From assembly GCA_009840005.1 (NCBI GenBank), contig VXOR01000041.1:19965-83964 (forward strand): a DNA stretch of 64,000 nucleotides, in the 5' to 3' direction. The stretch's first letter is position 1, and each line of letters starts with the position of its first letter. Position numbers and translations under genes: made by a program. The stretch comes from Gemmatimonadota bacterium. GTDB taxonomy: Bacteria; Latescibacterota; UBA2968; UBA8231. Of this stretch, positions 26,030 through 33,794 are shown piece after piece. The notes beneath the pieces were generated by a model. That model saw nothing but the letters and a program-made list of their open reading frames with translations. It was not told where the DNA came from and did not search any database.

Positions 26030-26893
26030 TTAATGCACGGGAATGCCGGCTTCGGCGAGGATGCGGTGGACATTAGCGGCGGCTCTGGGATATTTCTCGT
26101 TGGGCAAGTGTTCGAGGAGCATGTAGCCGTCGGGATGGGCGTCGTGCCACAGCTTGAGCGCGGTGGCGAGGTCGAGTTCGCCATCGCCGGGTATCTCCTC
26201 GTCGATGTGGAGCACCAAGCCAGGAGACAGCTTGATATCCTTGCAATGCCCGACGACCGAGATGGGGTTCATAATCTCAAATATGTGCTGCAAGCGCTCG
26301 GTGCTGTTGTACACTTGGTCCAAGTTCTGGAAGTGGTTGACGTAATCCATGACCACGGTCATGCGCTCCGAGCCAACGGCTTGCAGCACGTCGCGATTTA
26401 TCTCCGGCGACCCCATGATGGTGAGCAGATGCGTCTCAATAACCACAGTGACAGCTTCGGACTCGGCTTTGGCGGCCACGCGCTTGAGGGTTTCGACGAG
26501 CAGGGCGCGGGACTCGGGCGTGAGATTGAGCGGCGACGGCGAGTACGAGCCGACTGGGTTGCGGCTGCCCGTGCGGATCAGGCAGGTGTGGGCAGCCAAG
26601 TCGCGGGCAACTTCAATACCGCGCTCGATCTTGCCTACTACTTGGTCGCGCACCGCAGAGTCGGGATCGAACAGGCACTCGGAAAAGCCAATGCCGAACT
26701 GGGGCAGCTCCATGCCTGCGGCCGCAATGGTATCGCGCACCTTGTGGCACTCTGCAGCGGTGATGGCAGACAGCTTTTCCCCAGGGGCGTGAAAGGCCGT
26801 GCCCGTGAGATTGAGCGCCTTGATCGCCGCTAGGTGTTGGTCGCTGATTTCGCGAAAGTCCGGGGGCAACATACCGACGACGCCGAGCCGCAT
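26030..26893 (-). CDS. Sugar phosphate isomerase/epimerase (TIM barrel)
   Basis: The 287-residue protein has the same xylose-isomerase-like barrel as the gene at 12.9 kb, with MRLGVVGMLPPDF at the start, LIRTGSRNP, the metal Glu in VVIETHLLT, VMDYVNHFQNLDQ, VGHCKDIKL, and GYMLLEHLPNEKYP at the C-terminal end. It is probably a keto-sugar or inosose isomerase. ATG 26893 was chosen because it has GGAG with 6-base spacing and begins the conserved strand; an upstream in-frame ATG at 26941 lacks a ribosome-binding site. Confidence 0.82.
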   Translation of the reverse strand: MRLGVVGMLPPDFREISDQHLAAIKALNLTGTAFHAPGEKLSAITAAECHKVRDTIAAAGMELPQFGIGFSECLFDPDSAVRDQVVGKIERGIEVARDLAAHTCLIRTGSRNPVGSYSPSPLNLTPESRALLVETLKRVAAKAESEAVTVVIETHLLTIMGSPEINRDVLQAVGSERMTVVMDYVNHFQNLDQVYNSTERLQHIFEIMNPISVVGHCKDIKLSPGLVLHIDEEIPGDGELDLATALKLWHDAHPDGYMLLEHLPNEKYPRAAANVHRILAEAGIPVH

Positions 26894-27051
26894 GGGAAAA
26901 GCTCCTTGTTGAAGTTGTGCAATGAACAGGGGCCGAATCACCTCAAAAACTGACCATTGGTACAGATAACGTCAACACGCAAGCCGTTTGCCGAACCGAG
27001 GCGAGGAGCCTACTATTTGCAGAAGCCTTACTGCACGACAGTAATCTAATG

Positions 27052-27171
27052 GACGTTACACATGGGCACCTAGGTATGAGATGCTTCGACTCCGCTGCGC
27101 TCCGCTCAGCATGACCGGCAAACAGAGCGCTAGCCCCTCTCGTGCTGAGCGCAGCGAAGCATCTCATACCA
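27052..27171. repeat. Dispersed palindromic repeat element, copy 1
   Basis: The 333-bp gap between the isomerase and membrane protein genes holds this element. Left arm 27074-27115 contains ATGCTTCGACTCCGCTGCGC and ends CTCAGCATGAC; right arm 27142-27170 reads GTGCTGAGCGCAGCGAAGCA and continues to TCATAC, its near complement, with a 25-base loop. Bases 27052-27115 match the reverse complement of 60022-60085 at 59 of 64 positions, including the flank GGGCACCTAGGTAT. It looks like a REP/MITE-like repeat. I see nothing else in this gap. Confidence 0.8.
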
Positions 27172-27226
27172 CTTCTACTGTCCTGTACGTAGGCAATTGA
27201 CCACTCCAACAACTTCCCAACGAACT

Positions 27227-28027
27227 ATGACCTTCGCCCTTTCGTTTATCACCGCCCTCGTCTCCGGCCTCTACACCTGCCTGTGGGGCGCATTCAAAGA
27301 CGCTCCGTATGAGGGCTTCAAGCCCAAGACCTTTCCGCGCAGCATGTACTTCCACGTCGCGATCTTTTTGCCGCTGTACTTCATCCCGTATTTCAGCGCA
27401 CAATTCCAGCACCTCGGCCTCGTGCAAATGTTCTTCCTGATCATGGGCCTAGAGCGCTTCCTCGCCGAAATCTACAAGGGCTTCTTCCGCACCGAAGACC
27501 AGCAAAAGTACTTCGTCCCCTCGCGCATTACCTTCTTTGGCCGCCCGATCACCAGCGACCTCGTCCGCCATAGCGCGGGGGTCCTAATCGTCGCCATTGT
27601 CTTCGCTTTCCTCCTCGTCGCCGCACCCATCGAGAGCTTCTGGGGCTATCTAGTGACCGGGTATTGCACTGGGCTACTCGTGGCCTTGGGGGGCGCTTAT
27701 AAGGACGCGCCCTTTGAGGGGTTCAAGTGGCTCAAATTCCAACGCTCTGGAGTCGTCTTGGCCGCCTTGAGTCCGCTCTTTTACTTTCTCGGCAATCCCG
27801 AGCACCCAGTCGGGTTGGGTTTTCTCATCTACATGAACGGCGGGCTAGAGCGATTCACCGTCGAGTACTACAAGACCTACATCCAGCGCAATATGTCCGG
27901 GAAATTCCAACCGAACCTGCCCCGCATCCAGCGCGAATTGGACACCCGCGAGAAGTTCCACTACGCGGCCTTGGTGATCATCGCCGGGCTAGCCGTGCTC
28001 TACGCCCATGAACGCGGCGCACTATGA
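27227..28027 (+). CDS. Integral membrane protein with internal two-fold repeat, unknown function
   Basis: The 266-residue protein is made of two similar halves. Half one has GLYTCLWGAFKDAPYEGFK then GLERFLAEIYKGFF; half two has GLLVALGGAYKDAPFEGFK then GLERFTVEYYKTYI. Each half has about four transmembrane helices, with KDAP[YF]EGF and GLERFxxExYK lying at membrane edges. The charged residues are conserved between halves, suggesting a pseudo-symmetric site. I do not recognise the family; it is not UbiA (no NDxxDxxxD). ATG 27227 is preferred over TTG 27197, though no clear ribosome-binding site is seen. Its end overlaps the GMC gene by 20 bases. Confidence 0.75.
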   Translation: MTFALSFITALVSGLYTCLWGAFKDAPYEGFKPKTFPRSMYFHVAIFLPLYFIPYFSAQFQHLGLVQMFFLIMGLERFLAEIYKGFFRTEDQQKYFVPSRITFFGRPITSDLVRHSAGVLIVAIVFAFLLVAAPIESFWGYLVTGYCTGLLVALGGAYKDAPFEGFKWLKFQRSGVVLAALSPLFYFLGNPEHPVGLGFLIYMNGGLERFTVEYYKTYIQRNMSGKFQPNLPRIQRELDTREKFHYAALVIIAGLAVLYAHERGAL

Positions 28028-29495
28028 CGCCGTAGTCATCGGCTCCGGGTTCGGCGGCTCGCTGGTAGCCCACGCGCTGGTGCAAGCCGGGCTCAAGACC
28101 GCGCTGCTAGAGCGGGGCCAATGGGCCAAGCGCGACGACGCGGACTGGGATCAGCGCACCATTTTATTGAAGAAGCGCTACCGCTCGGCCTCGCCTCTTT
28201 TGGTCAAGCAGTACGGACGCCGCACCTTCCAGCGCACCTATCCCAACGAGGTTGTCGGCGGCAACTCGGTCTTTTTCGGCGGGGCGTCGCTGCGGCTGCG
28301 ACCGGCGGACTTTGCCCGCTGGCCCTTGTCCTATGCAGACCTAGCGCCGTACTACGCTCGCGCCGAGCAGCTTCTAGGGGTCCACGGCGAAGCAGGTACC
28401 GATCCGCACGAACCGCCGGGACTAACCGCGTACCCGCACGCCACCGTTGAACTGAGTGCGCCGGCCCAGCGCATTTACCAAGCAGGGACAGCCCTCGGGC
28501 TACAACCGTTCAAGATTCCGCTGGCAATCAACTTTTCCGACCGCACCCGGCCCCTCTGCCTGCGCTGCATCACCTGCGACGGATTCCCCTGCAAGGTGGA
28601 GGCCAAAAACGACATGGCTTCCACCTTGCTAGCCGCGGCCTCAGCGGCCGGACTGGAGATTATCGTCGGCGCGGTGGCGCGGCGGCTAGTGCAACGGGGC
28701 GGGCGCGTCGAGCAGGTCGAATACGTAGATAGCGCCTCCCGGCAGACCCATGTGCTCTCGGCCGACTTAGTGGTCTTGGCCGCTGGGGCGCTCAGCAGCC
28801 CGGCTCTGATGCTCCGTTCGGGATTCGACCACCCCCTGATTGGGCGCTTTCTCATGCGCCATTGCAACGGGATTGCCAATTGCATCTTTCCCTTTCGCAC
28901 CAATCCGCAACAGGTCTTCCACAAACAGCTCTGCTTTTCCGATTTTTACGAAGACCTGCGCACGGAATTGGGCACGGCCGTAGGCGTCATCCAAGACATC
29001 TACACGCCAGCGCCCCCCATCATCCGGCACCACGCCCCTTGGGGTTCCAAGACGCTCGTCGGGCTGCTGACTGGCTATATGCAGAACTTGCTCTGCATTG
29101 CCGAGGACGATCCGAGTCGCGACAATCGCGTGTCACTGTCCAACGAGCAGGACATCTTCGGCATGGAACTGGTGCAGGTGGAACACGCCTATAGCGACGC
29201 CGACTGTCGCCGCCGCGATTACCTACTGGCCGAAGCAGAAGCCGTATTGCGCCAAGCAGGCGGCCTGCTGCGCTACCGCTACTTGATCGATTCCTTCTCG
29301 CACGCCATAGGTACCCTGCGCTGCGCCACCGCGCCAAAGGAAGGCGTCCTCGACGTGGACTGCCGCTATTGGGACAGCGAAAATGTTTACGTGTCCGACG
29401 GCAGCTTCATGCCGTCTTCGGGCGGGGTAAATCCTAGCTTGACCATTGCAGCCAACGCACTACGGGTTGCCGAGCGGATCTTGGAGCAGCGATGA
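28008..29495 (+). CDS. GMC family FAD-dependent oxidoreductase
   Basis: The 495-residue flavoprotein starts with the ADP-binding fold DAVVIGSGFGGSLVAHAL, then VVGGNSVFFGGASLR (FAD contact), LVVLAAGALSSPALM, and the C-terminal block SFSHAIGTLRCATAP with the catalytic His, followed by VSDGSFMPSSGGVNPSLTI. The last is diagnostic of glucose-methanol-choline oxidoreductases. A CRCITCDGFPCK cysteine-rich segment near residue 180 resembles the iron-sulfur-like or structural cluster seen in long-chain/sugar GMC members. It is translationally coupled to the membrane protein upstream and overlaps the Gfo/Idh start by four bases, so the three act together (inference). Confidence 0.86.
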   Translation: MNAAHYDAVVIGSGFGGSLVAHALVQAGLKTALLERGQWAKRDDADWDQRTILLKKRYRSASPLLVKQYGRRTFQRTYPNEVVGGNSVFFGGASLRLRPADFARWPLSYADLAPYYARAEQLLGVHGEAGTDPHEPPGLTAYPHATVELSAPAQRIYQAGTALGLQPFKIPLAINFSDRTRPLCLRCITCDGFPCKVEAKNDMASTLLAAASAAGLEIIVGAVARRLVQRGGRVEQVEYVDSASRQTHVLSADLVVLAAGALSSPALMLRSGFDHPLIGRFLMRHCNGIANCIFPFRTNPQQVFHKQLCFSDFYEDLRTELGTAVGVIQDIYTPAPPIIRHHAPWGSKTLVGLLTGYMQNLLCIAEDDPSRDNRVSLSNEQDIFGMELVQVEHAYSDADCRRRDYLLAEAEAVLRQAGGLLRYRYLIDSFSHAIGTLRCATAPKEGVLDVDCRYWDSENVYVSDGSFMPSSGGVNPSLTIAANALRVAERILEQR

Positions 29496-30445
29496 AGAAA
29501 GTTTGTCTAGTCGGATGCGGCACCATCGGTCGCCTGCACGCGAAAAACCTCGTCGGCAAGGTCGAGCTGTCCTTTCACAGCCGCACGCCGGCCAGCGCAG
29601 AGGCCCTCAGCCGCCAATGCGGCGGAGGGCAGGTCTTCGCATCGTACGCCGAAGTCCTCGACAGCGCGGTGGATGCGGTGCTGATCAGCTCGCCGCCAGA
29701 TGCCCATCGGCCACAGGTCGTCGCCGCGTTGGCAGCCGGCAAGGGAGTGATGGTGGAAAAGCCGTTGTGCGCCATAGCAGACGATTTGGCGGCTATTGGC
29801 GCGGCTGCAACGGCCCATCCAGATGCGCTGCTGATGATCGCGGAAAACTACTACTACAAGACCTCGCTCAAGCTGCTCAAGTGGATCATCCAGCAGGGCT
29901 TTATCGGCCAAGTGCAACAGGCGATTATCAGCAAACGCTTTACGCAAGATGCCACGGGATGGAAAAGTGGCTATGGCGCACTGCTTGAGGGGGGGATCCA
30001 CTTCGTGGCCTTCGGAGCGGACCTTTTCGCCGACGCGCCCCAGCGGGTGACCGCAGAGTTCCCCGGGCACCAAGCGGGCGAGCCGGAGCGGAATTCGATA
30101 GTGCGAGTCGAATACCCATCGGACGCCGAACTGGTGTTGCGCTATGCTTGGAACGCCTTCAGCTTGACCAAGGGCACCTTTCAGCACGCGCGGATTTTGG
30201 GGACCGAGGGGCGGATCGTCTTCGAGTGCAATGGGCTATACGTGCGCTTGCGGGGACGGCGGAAGCGGCTCTACTTTCCGGGCGTGGGGGACTTGATGGG
30301 CTACAAGGGCATGATGCGGGATTTCTTGCAGTGTTTGCAGGAGCCGGGGCGGCAGCCGTATTCGAACTTGGCGCGGGCGGAACGCGACCTAGGCATTGTA
30401 TTTACAGCATATAAAGGATTGGTGGAGGAACCGACACAAGGATAG
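29492..30445 (+). CDS. Gfo/Idh/MocA-family oxidoreductase
   Basis: The 317-residue protein has the NAD(P)-binding VCLVGCGTIGRLHAKNL, the VMVEKPLCAIADD motif with the conserved Lys-Pro, and a C-terminal beta-domain. These enzymes oxidise or reduce sugars, inositols and their derivatives. It is the third gene of an operon whose members oxidise (GMC) and may reduce (Gfo) a substrate, which could amount to an oxidation-reduction epimerisation on a membrane-linked or soluble sugar; that is inference. Confidence 0.88.
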   Translation: MKKVCLVGCGTIGRLHAKNLVGKVELSFHSRTPASAEALSRQCGGGQVFASYAEVLDSAVDAVLISSPPDAHRPQVVAALAAGKGVMVEKPLCAIADDLAAIGAAATAHPDALLMIAENYYYKTSLKLLKWIIQQGFIGQVQQAIISKRFTQDATGWKSGYGALLEGGIHFVAFGADLFADAPQRVTAEFPGHQAGEPERNSIVRVEYPSDAELVLRYAWNAFSLTKGTFQHARILGTEGRIVFECNGLYVRLRGRRKRLYFPGVGDLMGYKGMMRDFLQCLQEPGRQPYSNLARAERDLGIVFTAYKGLVEEPTQG

Positions 30446-30502
30446 ATTTATGACATTCAACTCAAATCACCTAGGCAGGGTGTAACGCCGAACGAGGAAT
30501 AT

Positions 30503-31591
30503 ATGAAGACAGATATCAATGAGGAGAAAATCGAAGGGTTGGGAGACGCGCAAGACGCTTCTTGGGGAGACTATCCTATCGACACTATGTTGATCCGAAA
30601 CGAGCCACGCACGGTGCATGATATATTGCGTCGGATCGAGCAGGAACAGTTCATCATGGACCCTGATTTTCAGCGCGACTTCATCTGGGACGAGGCTAAG
30701 CAAAGCAAGCTCATTGAATCTGTAGTGATGAGAATACCGCTTCCCGTCTTCTATCTCGCGCAGGATGAGCAAGGACGCATGATCGTTGTCGACGGGTTAC
30801 AACGGCTGTCTACCTTCCACCGCTTCGTAAACAACGATCTTGAACTTCGACTTCGCGATCGACCCGAGCTGGATAGGAAGAGATTCAAAGACCTAATGCC
30901 TAAGCTCCAGAATCGCGTCGAGGACTGCACTCTCATTCTCTACGTCATCGACTCAAAGGTGCCAGAGCAGGCCCGATTGGATATTTTCGAGCGCGTGAAC
31001 GGCGGTGTGCCATTGACGCGACAGCAGATGCGCAACTGCCTGTTTATGGGCGAGGCCACGCGCTTCCTGAAGGAGGAGTCAAAAACCGATCTTTTCTTGC
31101 AGGCGACCGGCGGAAGCCTAAATGCGAAGACGATGCGAGACCGCGAATTCGTCAACCGATTCTGCGCGTTCCAGATATTTGACCTCAACGAATACGGGAA
31201 CATGGACGAATTTCTCGCGGACAGCTTGAGGAAGATGAATGCCGAAACGGGGTTGCTGTCGGTTTTATCAGAACAATTCAGGAACTCACTTGACAACAAC
31301 TTCCATCTATTCGACAAGCATGCCTTCCGCAAACATGAGCCTGAACAAGAAGGCCGCAACGTACTCAATGCATCGCTTTGGGACATCATGTCCACAGGAC
31401 TGTCGCAATACCCTCGGCAACTTGTCGAGGAGCGATCGGCTGAGGTCAGAAAAGGATTTTATAAACTACTGGAGGACGAGGAGTTCGTACATTCGATTAC
31501 CTACAGTTCCAACAGCGTGAAACAGGTAAGATGTCGTTTCACCAAGGCCAAGGCGATGTTTGAGGAGGTGTTCGATGCTTACCCAGCTTGA
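30503..31591 (+). CDS. DUF262 (GmrS/ParB-like) protein, first gene of a three-gene defence-like operon
   Basis: The 362-residue protein carries the DUF262 signature: DFQRDFIWDEAKQSKLIES near residue 55, and the nucleotide-hydrolysing DGLQRLSTFHRF near residue 95. This ParB/Srx-like domain is found in the GmrSD type IV restriction enzyme and SspE, where NTP hydrolysis gates nuclease action. The C-terminal half is helical without a recognised HNH (DUF1524) motif, so the nuclease partner may be separate. Its last 17 bases overlap the ATPase gene, and a third gene follows. Codon and base use differ from the Gfo operon just upstream, as for a transferred module. Confidence 0.85.
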   Translation: MKTDINEEKIEGLGDAQDASWGDYPIDTMLIRNEPRTVHDILRRIEQEQFIMDPDFQRDFIWDEAKQSKLIESVVMRIPLPVFYLAQDEQGRMIVVDGLQRLSTFHRFVNNDLELRLRDRPELDRKRFKDLMPKLQNRVEDCTLILYVIDSKVPEQARLDIFERVNGGVPLTRQQMRNCLFMGEATRFLKEESKTDLFLQATGGSLNAKTMRDREFVNRFCAFQIFDLNEYGNMDEFLADSLRKMNAETGLLSVLSEQFRNSLDNNFHLFDKHAFRKHEPEQEGRNVLNASLWDIMSTGLSQYPRQLVEERSAEVRKGFYKLLEDEEFVHSITYSSNSVKQVRCRFTKAKAMFEEVFDAYPA

Positions 31592-32774
31592 TTTGCGTTT
31601 CTTCAAATGCTTCGATCATCTGCGGCTGCCCCTTGCGCCGCTGACGCTTCTCACCGGTTTCAACGCCTCGGGGAAGTCATCGGTCCTACAAGCGCTCGTA
31701 CTATTACACCAGACCATGCGCGAACACGAATGGTCAACGCGGCTTGCGCTCAATGGTGCGGCATTGAGACTAGGCGCAATGTCGGACGTAGTCGACGAAG
31801 TATCCGGCAGGGATAGCTTCAGGGTTGTCTTGGAATACGACGAGAGTATGTACGAATGGGCTTTCCGCGGTGACCGGCACGATCTGTCCATGGAGGTCCA
31901 TAGTGTCGGCCTCAATGGCCGGGGGATAGAGCCACCCAAAGAACTCCGATACCTGTTGCCCCCTGAATGGACAGCGGCTAAGCAGCCTAAAAAGAAAAAC
32001 GATCTCGATTTCGCTTTAGATGAGAATGAGAAAAGGTCTGTTAAGTCACTGGTCCGTCATCTGCGAAACCTGACGTACATCACCGCTGAACGGATCGCTC
32101 CCCAAGAAGTTTATGCGCTCGAAGACCCTCATGTCGTTAGCACTGTCGGCCCCCAAGGCGAACACGCGGTGAGTGTTCTGCATTGGGGTCGCGACGAATT
32201 AGTGCCGAAGGAACTCGTCTTGCGGGGGCCTCCCCCTACAAGGCTGCGGCAGGTAGAAGAACGCATGCGCACATTTTTTTCAGGCTGCCGCCTAGATATA
32301 CAGCAAGTCCCACGGACGAACGCCGTGACGTTGGGATTGCGCACCTCGGACGCCACAGGATTTCACAGCCCAGTCCACACGGGGTTTGGCCTAACCCAGA
32401 CTCTTCCCATCGTGGTAGCCGCTCTATCTGCGGACCAAGGCGACATCATATTGATCGAAAACCCGGAGGTCCACCTTCATCCGGCTGGCCAAGCACTGAT
32501 GGGACAGTTTATGGCTGATATAGCGCGTGCCGGAATACAGGTATTGGTGGAGACGCACAGCGATCACGTGCTAAACGGTGTGCGTCGCGCAGTCAAAGGG
32601 AGTCAGCTCGCCGCGGACCAAGTCGCTATCCACTTCTTCAGATCCCGTTCCACTGAACTGCCCCAAGTGCAGAGCCCTGTGCTAGACAAAGACGGCAATA
32701 TAGACGACTGGCCCGAAGGATTCTTCGACCAGTTCGACAGGGACGCGAACTACTTCGCTGGGTGGGGAGACTGA
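31575..32774 (+). CDS. AAA/ABC-type ATPase, DUF3696-like, second gene of the defence-like operon
   Basis: The 399-residue protein starts MLTQLDLRFFKCFDHLRLPL, a RecF/SMC-like opening, with Walker A GFNASGKSSVLQAL near residue 31, a long middle region, the Walker B/D-loop IILIENPEVHLHP, and ETHSDHVLNGVRRAV. This arrangement is the OLD/DUF3696 family of predicted ATPases in phage defence. GAGGAGG six bases before ATG 31575 fixes the start inside the DUF262 gene. It should power or gate an effector. A TGA stop is followed by the GTG of the next gene after one base. Confidence 0.85.
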   Translation: MLTQLDLRFFKCFDHLRLPLAPLTLLTGFNASGKSSVLQALVLLHQTMREHEWSTRLALNGAALRLGAMSDVVDEVSGRDSFRVVLEYDESMYEWAFRGDRHDLSMEVHSVGLNGRGIEPPKELRYLLPPEWTAAKQPKKKNDLDFALDENEKRSVKSLVRHLRNLTYITAERIAPQEVYALEDPHVVSTVGPQGEHAVSVLHWGRDELVPKELVLRGPPPTRLRQVEERMRTFFSGCRLDIQQVPRTNAVTLGLRTSDATGFHSPVHTGFGLTQTLPIVVAALSADQGDIILIENPEVHLHPAGQALMGQFMADIARAGIQVLVETHSDHVLNGVRRAVKGSQLAADQVAIHFFRSRSTELPQVQSPVLDKDGNIDDWPEGFFDQFDRDANYFAGWGD

Positions 32775-32775
32775 A

Positions 32776-33732
32776 GTGGAGCTGATTTTCAACGATCTTT
32801 CCATCCACGGACAATTTCACGACATGGAGACCTTTCGAGCTGCTATTACGCGCGTGATGTATCTTCGACAAATAGCCCACCAGTTCGGCAGGGAATTATA
32901 CTGTCATCGCAACGTCGCCAATGCACAAGTGACGCCCACCTCGACGATGCAGCAGGTGGTACAACGAACTCTAAACAGGGACCAAACTCGATCATTGATG
33001 CAGTGGCTTAATCACCATGGGCCCTTTTGGGAAGACGTTCAGCAGCATGGCGTCAATGACTGGTTAGAATGCAATGGCAATATTATCACCGACACCGCAG
33101 TAGGAGAGGCTGCCTATTGTCTTTTTCATGGAGTCCCCCGCGACCTTGTGAGCATGGATCCCTCGTGCTGGCTGACCTCACCTTTGTCCGTTGATTGGCG
33201 CGAGAACGGAAACGTGAAAAGTGTCGATGTATGCAACTATTGGGATGCCAATAAGCTAGAAGCCGCCCTTTCCACCGCTCCTATCACACTCACATCCTGG
33301 AAAGATCTGGAGGCAGTTGCTCAGAATCGCTACCTAGCTCTGACGTTCTCATCAGATAGCTTTGAGCCTCTCAATGGACATCCTTTCGGCAAAAGTGCCG
33401 CTGAACATCTACTGTCGCGCCTAGAAATCTTACATAGACTCAAGAATTGCTTCGATCAGCAGGGAAGGCGTACGCCGGAAGGACACGAGATATATACAAA
33501 TTACTTCACCGGAAACAATGCTTGGTTTTCCGACTCCTCCGATACGGAAAAGGAAGAGTTCAAGAAAGCCCTTACATTCTCGCATCCAGAGACGCCTGGA
33601 GAGTTTTTGTTCTGCACATGGCACGGCAAGGTAAATTATAGACCCCCGCTACGAATTCACTTCTCATGGCCGATACAGGCGAACGAACCGCTATATGTCG
33701 TGTACGTTGGACCGAAAATCACTAGGAGGTAA
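32776..33732 (+). CDS. Unknown protein, third gene of the defence-like operon (candidate effector)
   Basis: The 318-residue protein has no domain I recognise. It is probably soluble and the C-terminus holds a compact conserved-looking block: FCTWHGKVNY, then RIHFSWPI and YVVYVGPKITRR. The middle has TSWKDLEAVAQNRYL and SAAEHLLSRLEILHRL. Its GTG start lies one base after the ATPase stop, so it belongs to the same transcript. By position it is the natural effector or sensor of the DUF262/ATPase pair, but I have no direct evidence for nuclease residues beyond the HGK/RIHF motif. Confidence 0.75.
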   Translation: MELIFNDLSIHGQFHDMETFRAAITRVMYLRQIAHQFGRELYCHRNVANAQVTPTSTMQQVVQRTLNRDQTRSLMQWLNHHGPFWEDVQQHGVNDWLECNGNIITDTAVGEAAYCLFHGVPRDLVSMDPSCWLTSPLSVDWRENGNVKSVDVCNYWDANKLEAALSTAPITLTSWKDLEAVAQNRYLALTFSSDSFEPLNGHPFGKSAAEHLLSRLEILHRLKNCFDQQGRRTPEGHEIYTNYFTGNNAWFSDSSDTEKEEFKKALTFSHPETPGEFLFCTWHGKVNYRPPLRIHFSWPIQANEPLYVVYVGPKITRR

Positions 33733-33794
33733 TTGCTTGACCAATCTTGTGGCGGCCTGCGAAGAATTGGTGCAGAGCTAGACGGAGACCTGAC

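Noticed and set aside
27052..27171. CRISPR array
   Set aside because: The repeated arms are a single inverted pair, not multiple direct repeats with spacers, and no cas genes are present.
27227..28027. UbiA-type prenyltransferase, as in the DprE pathway
   Set aside because: The NDxxDxxxD and second Asp-rich motifs are missing; the KDAPxEGF motif is different.
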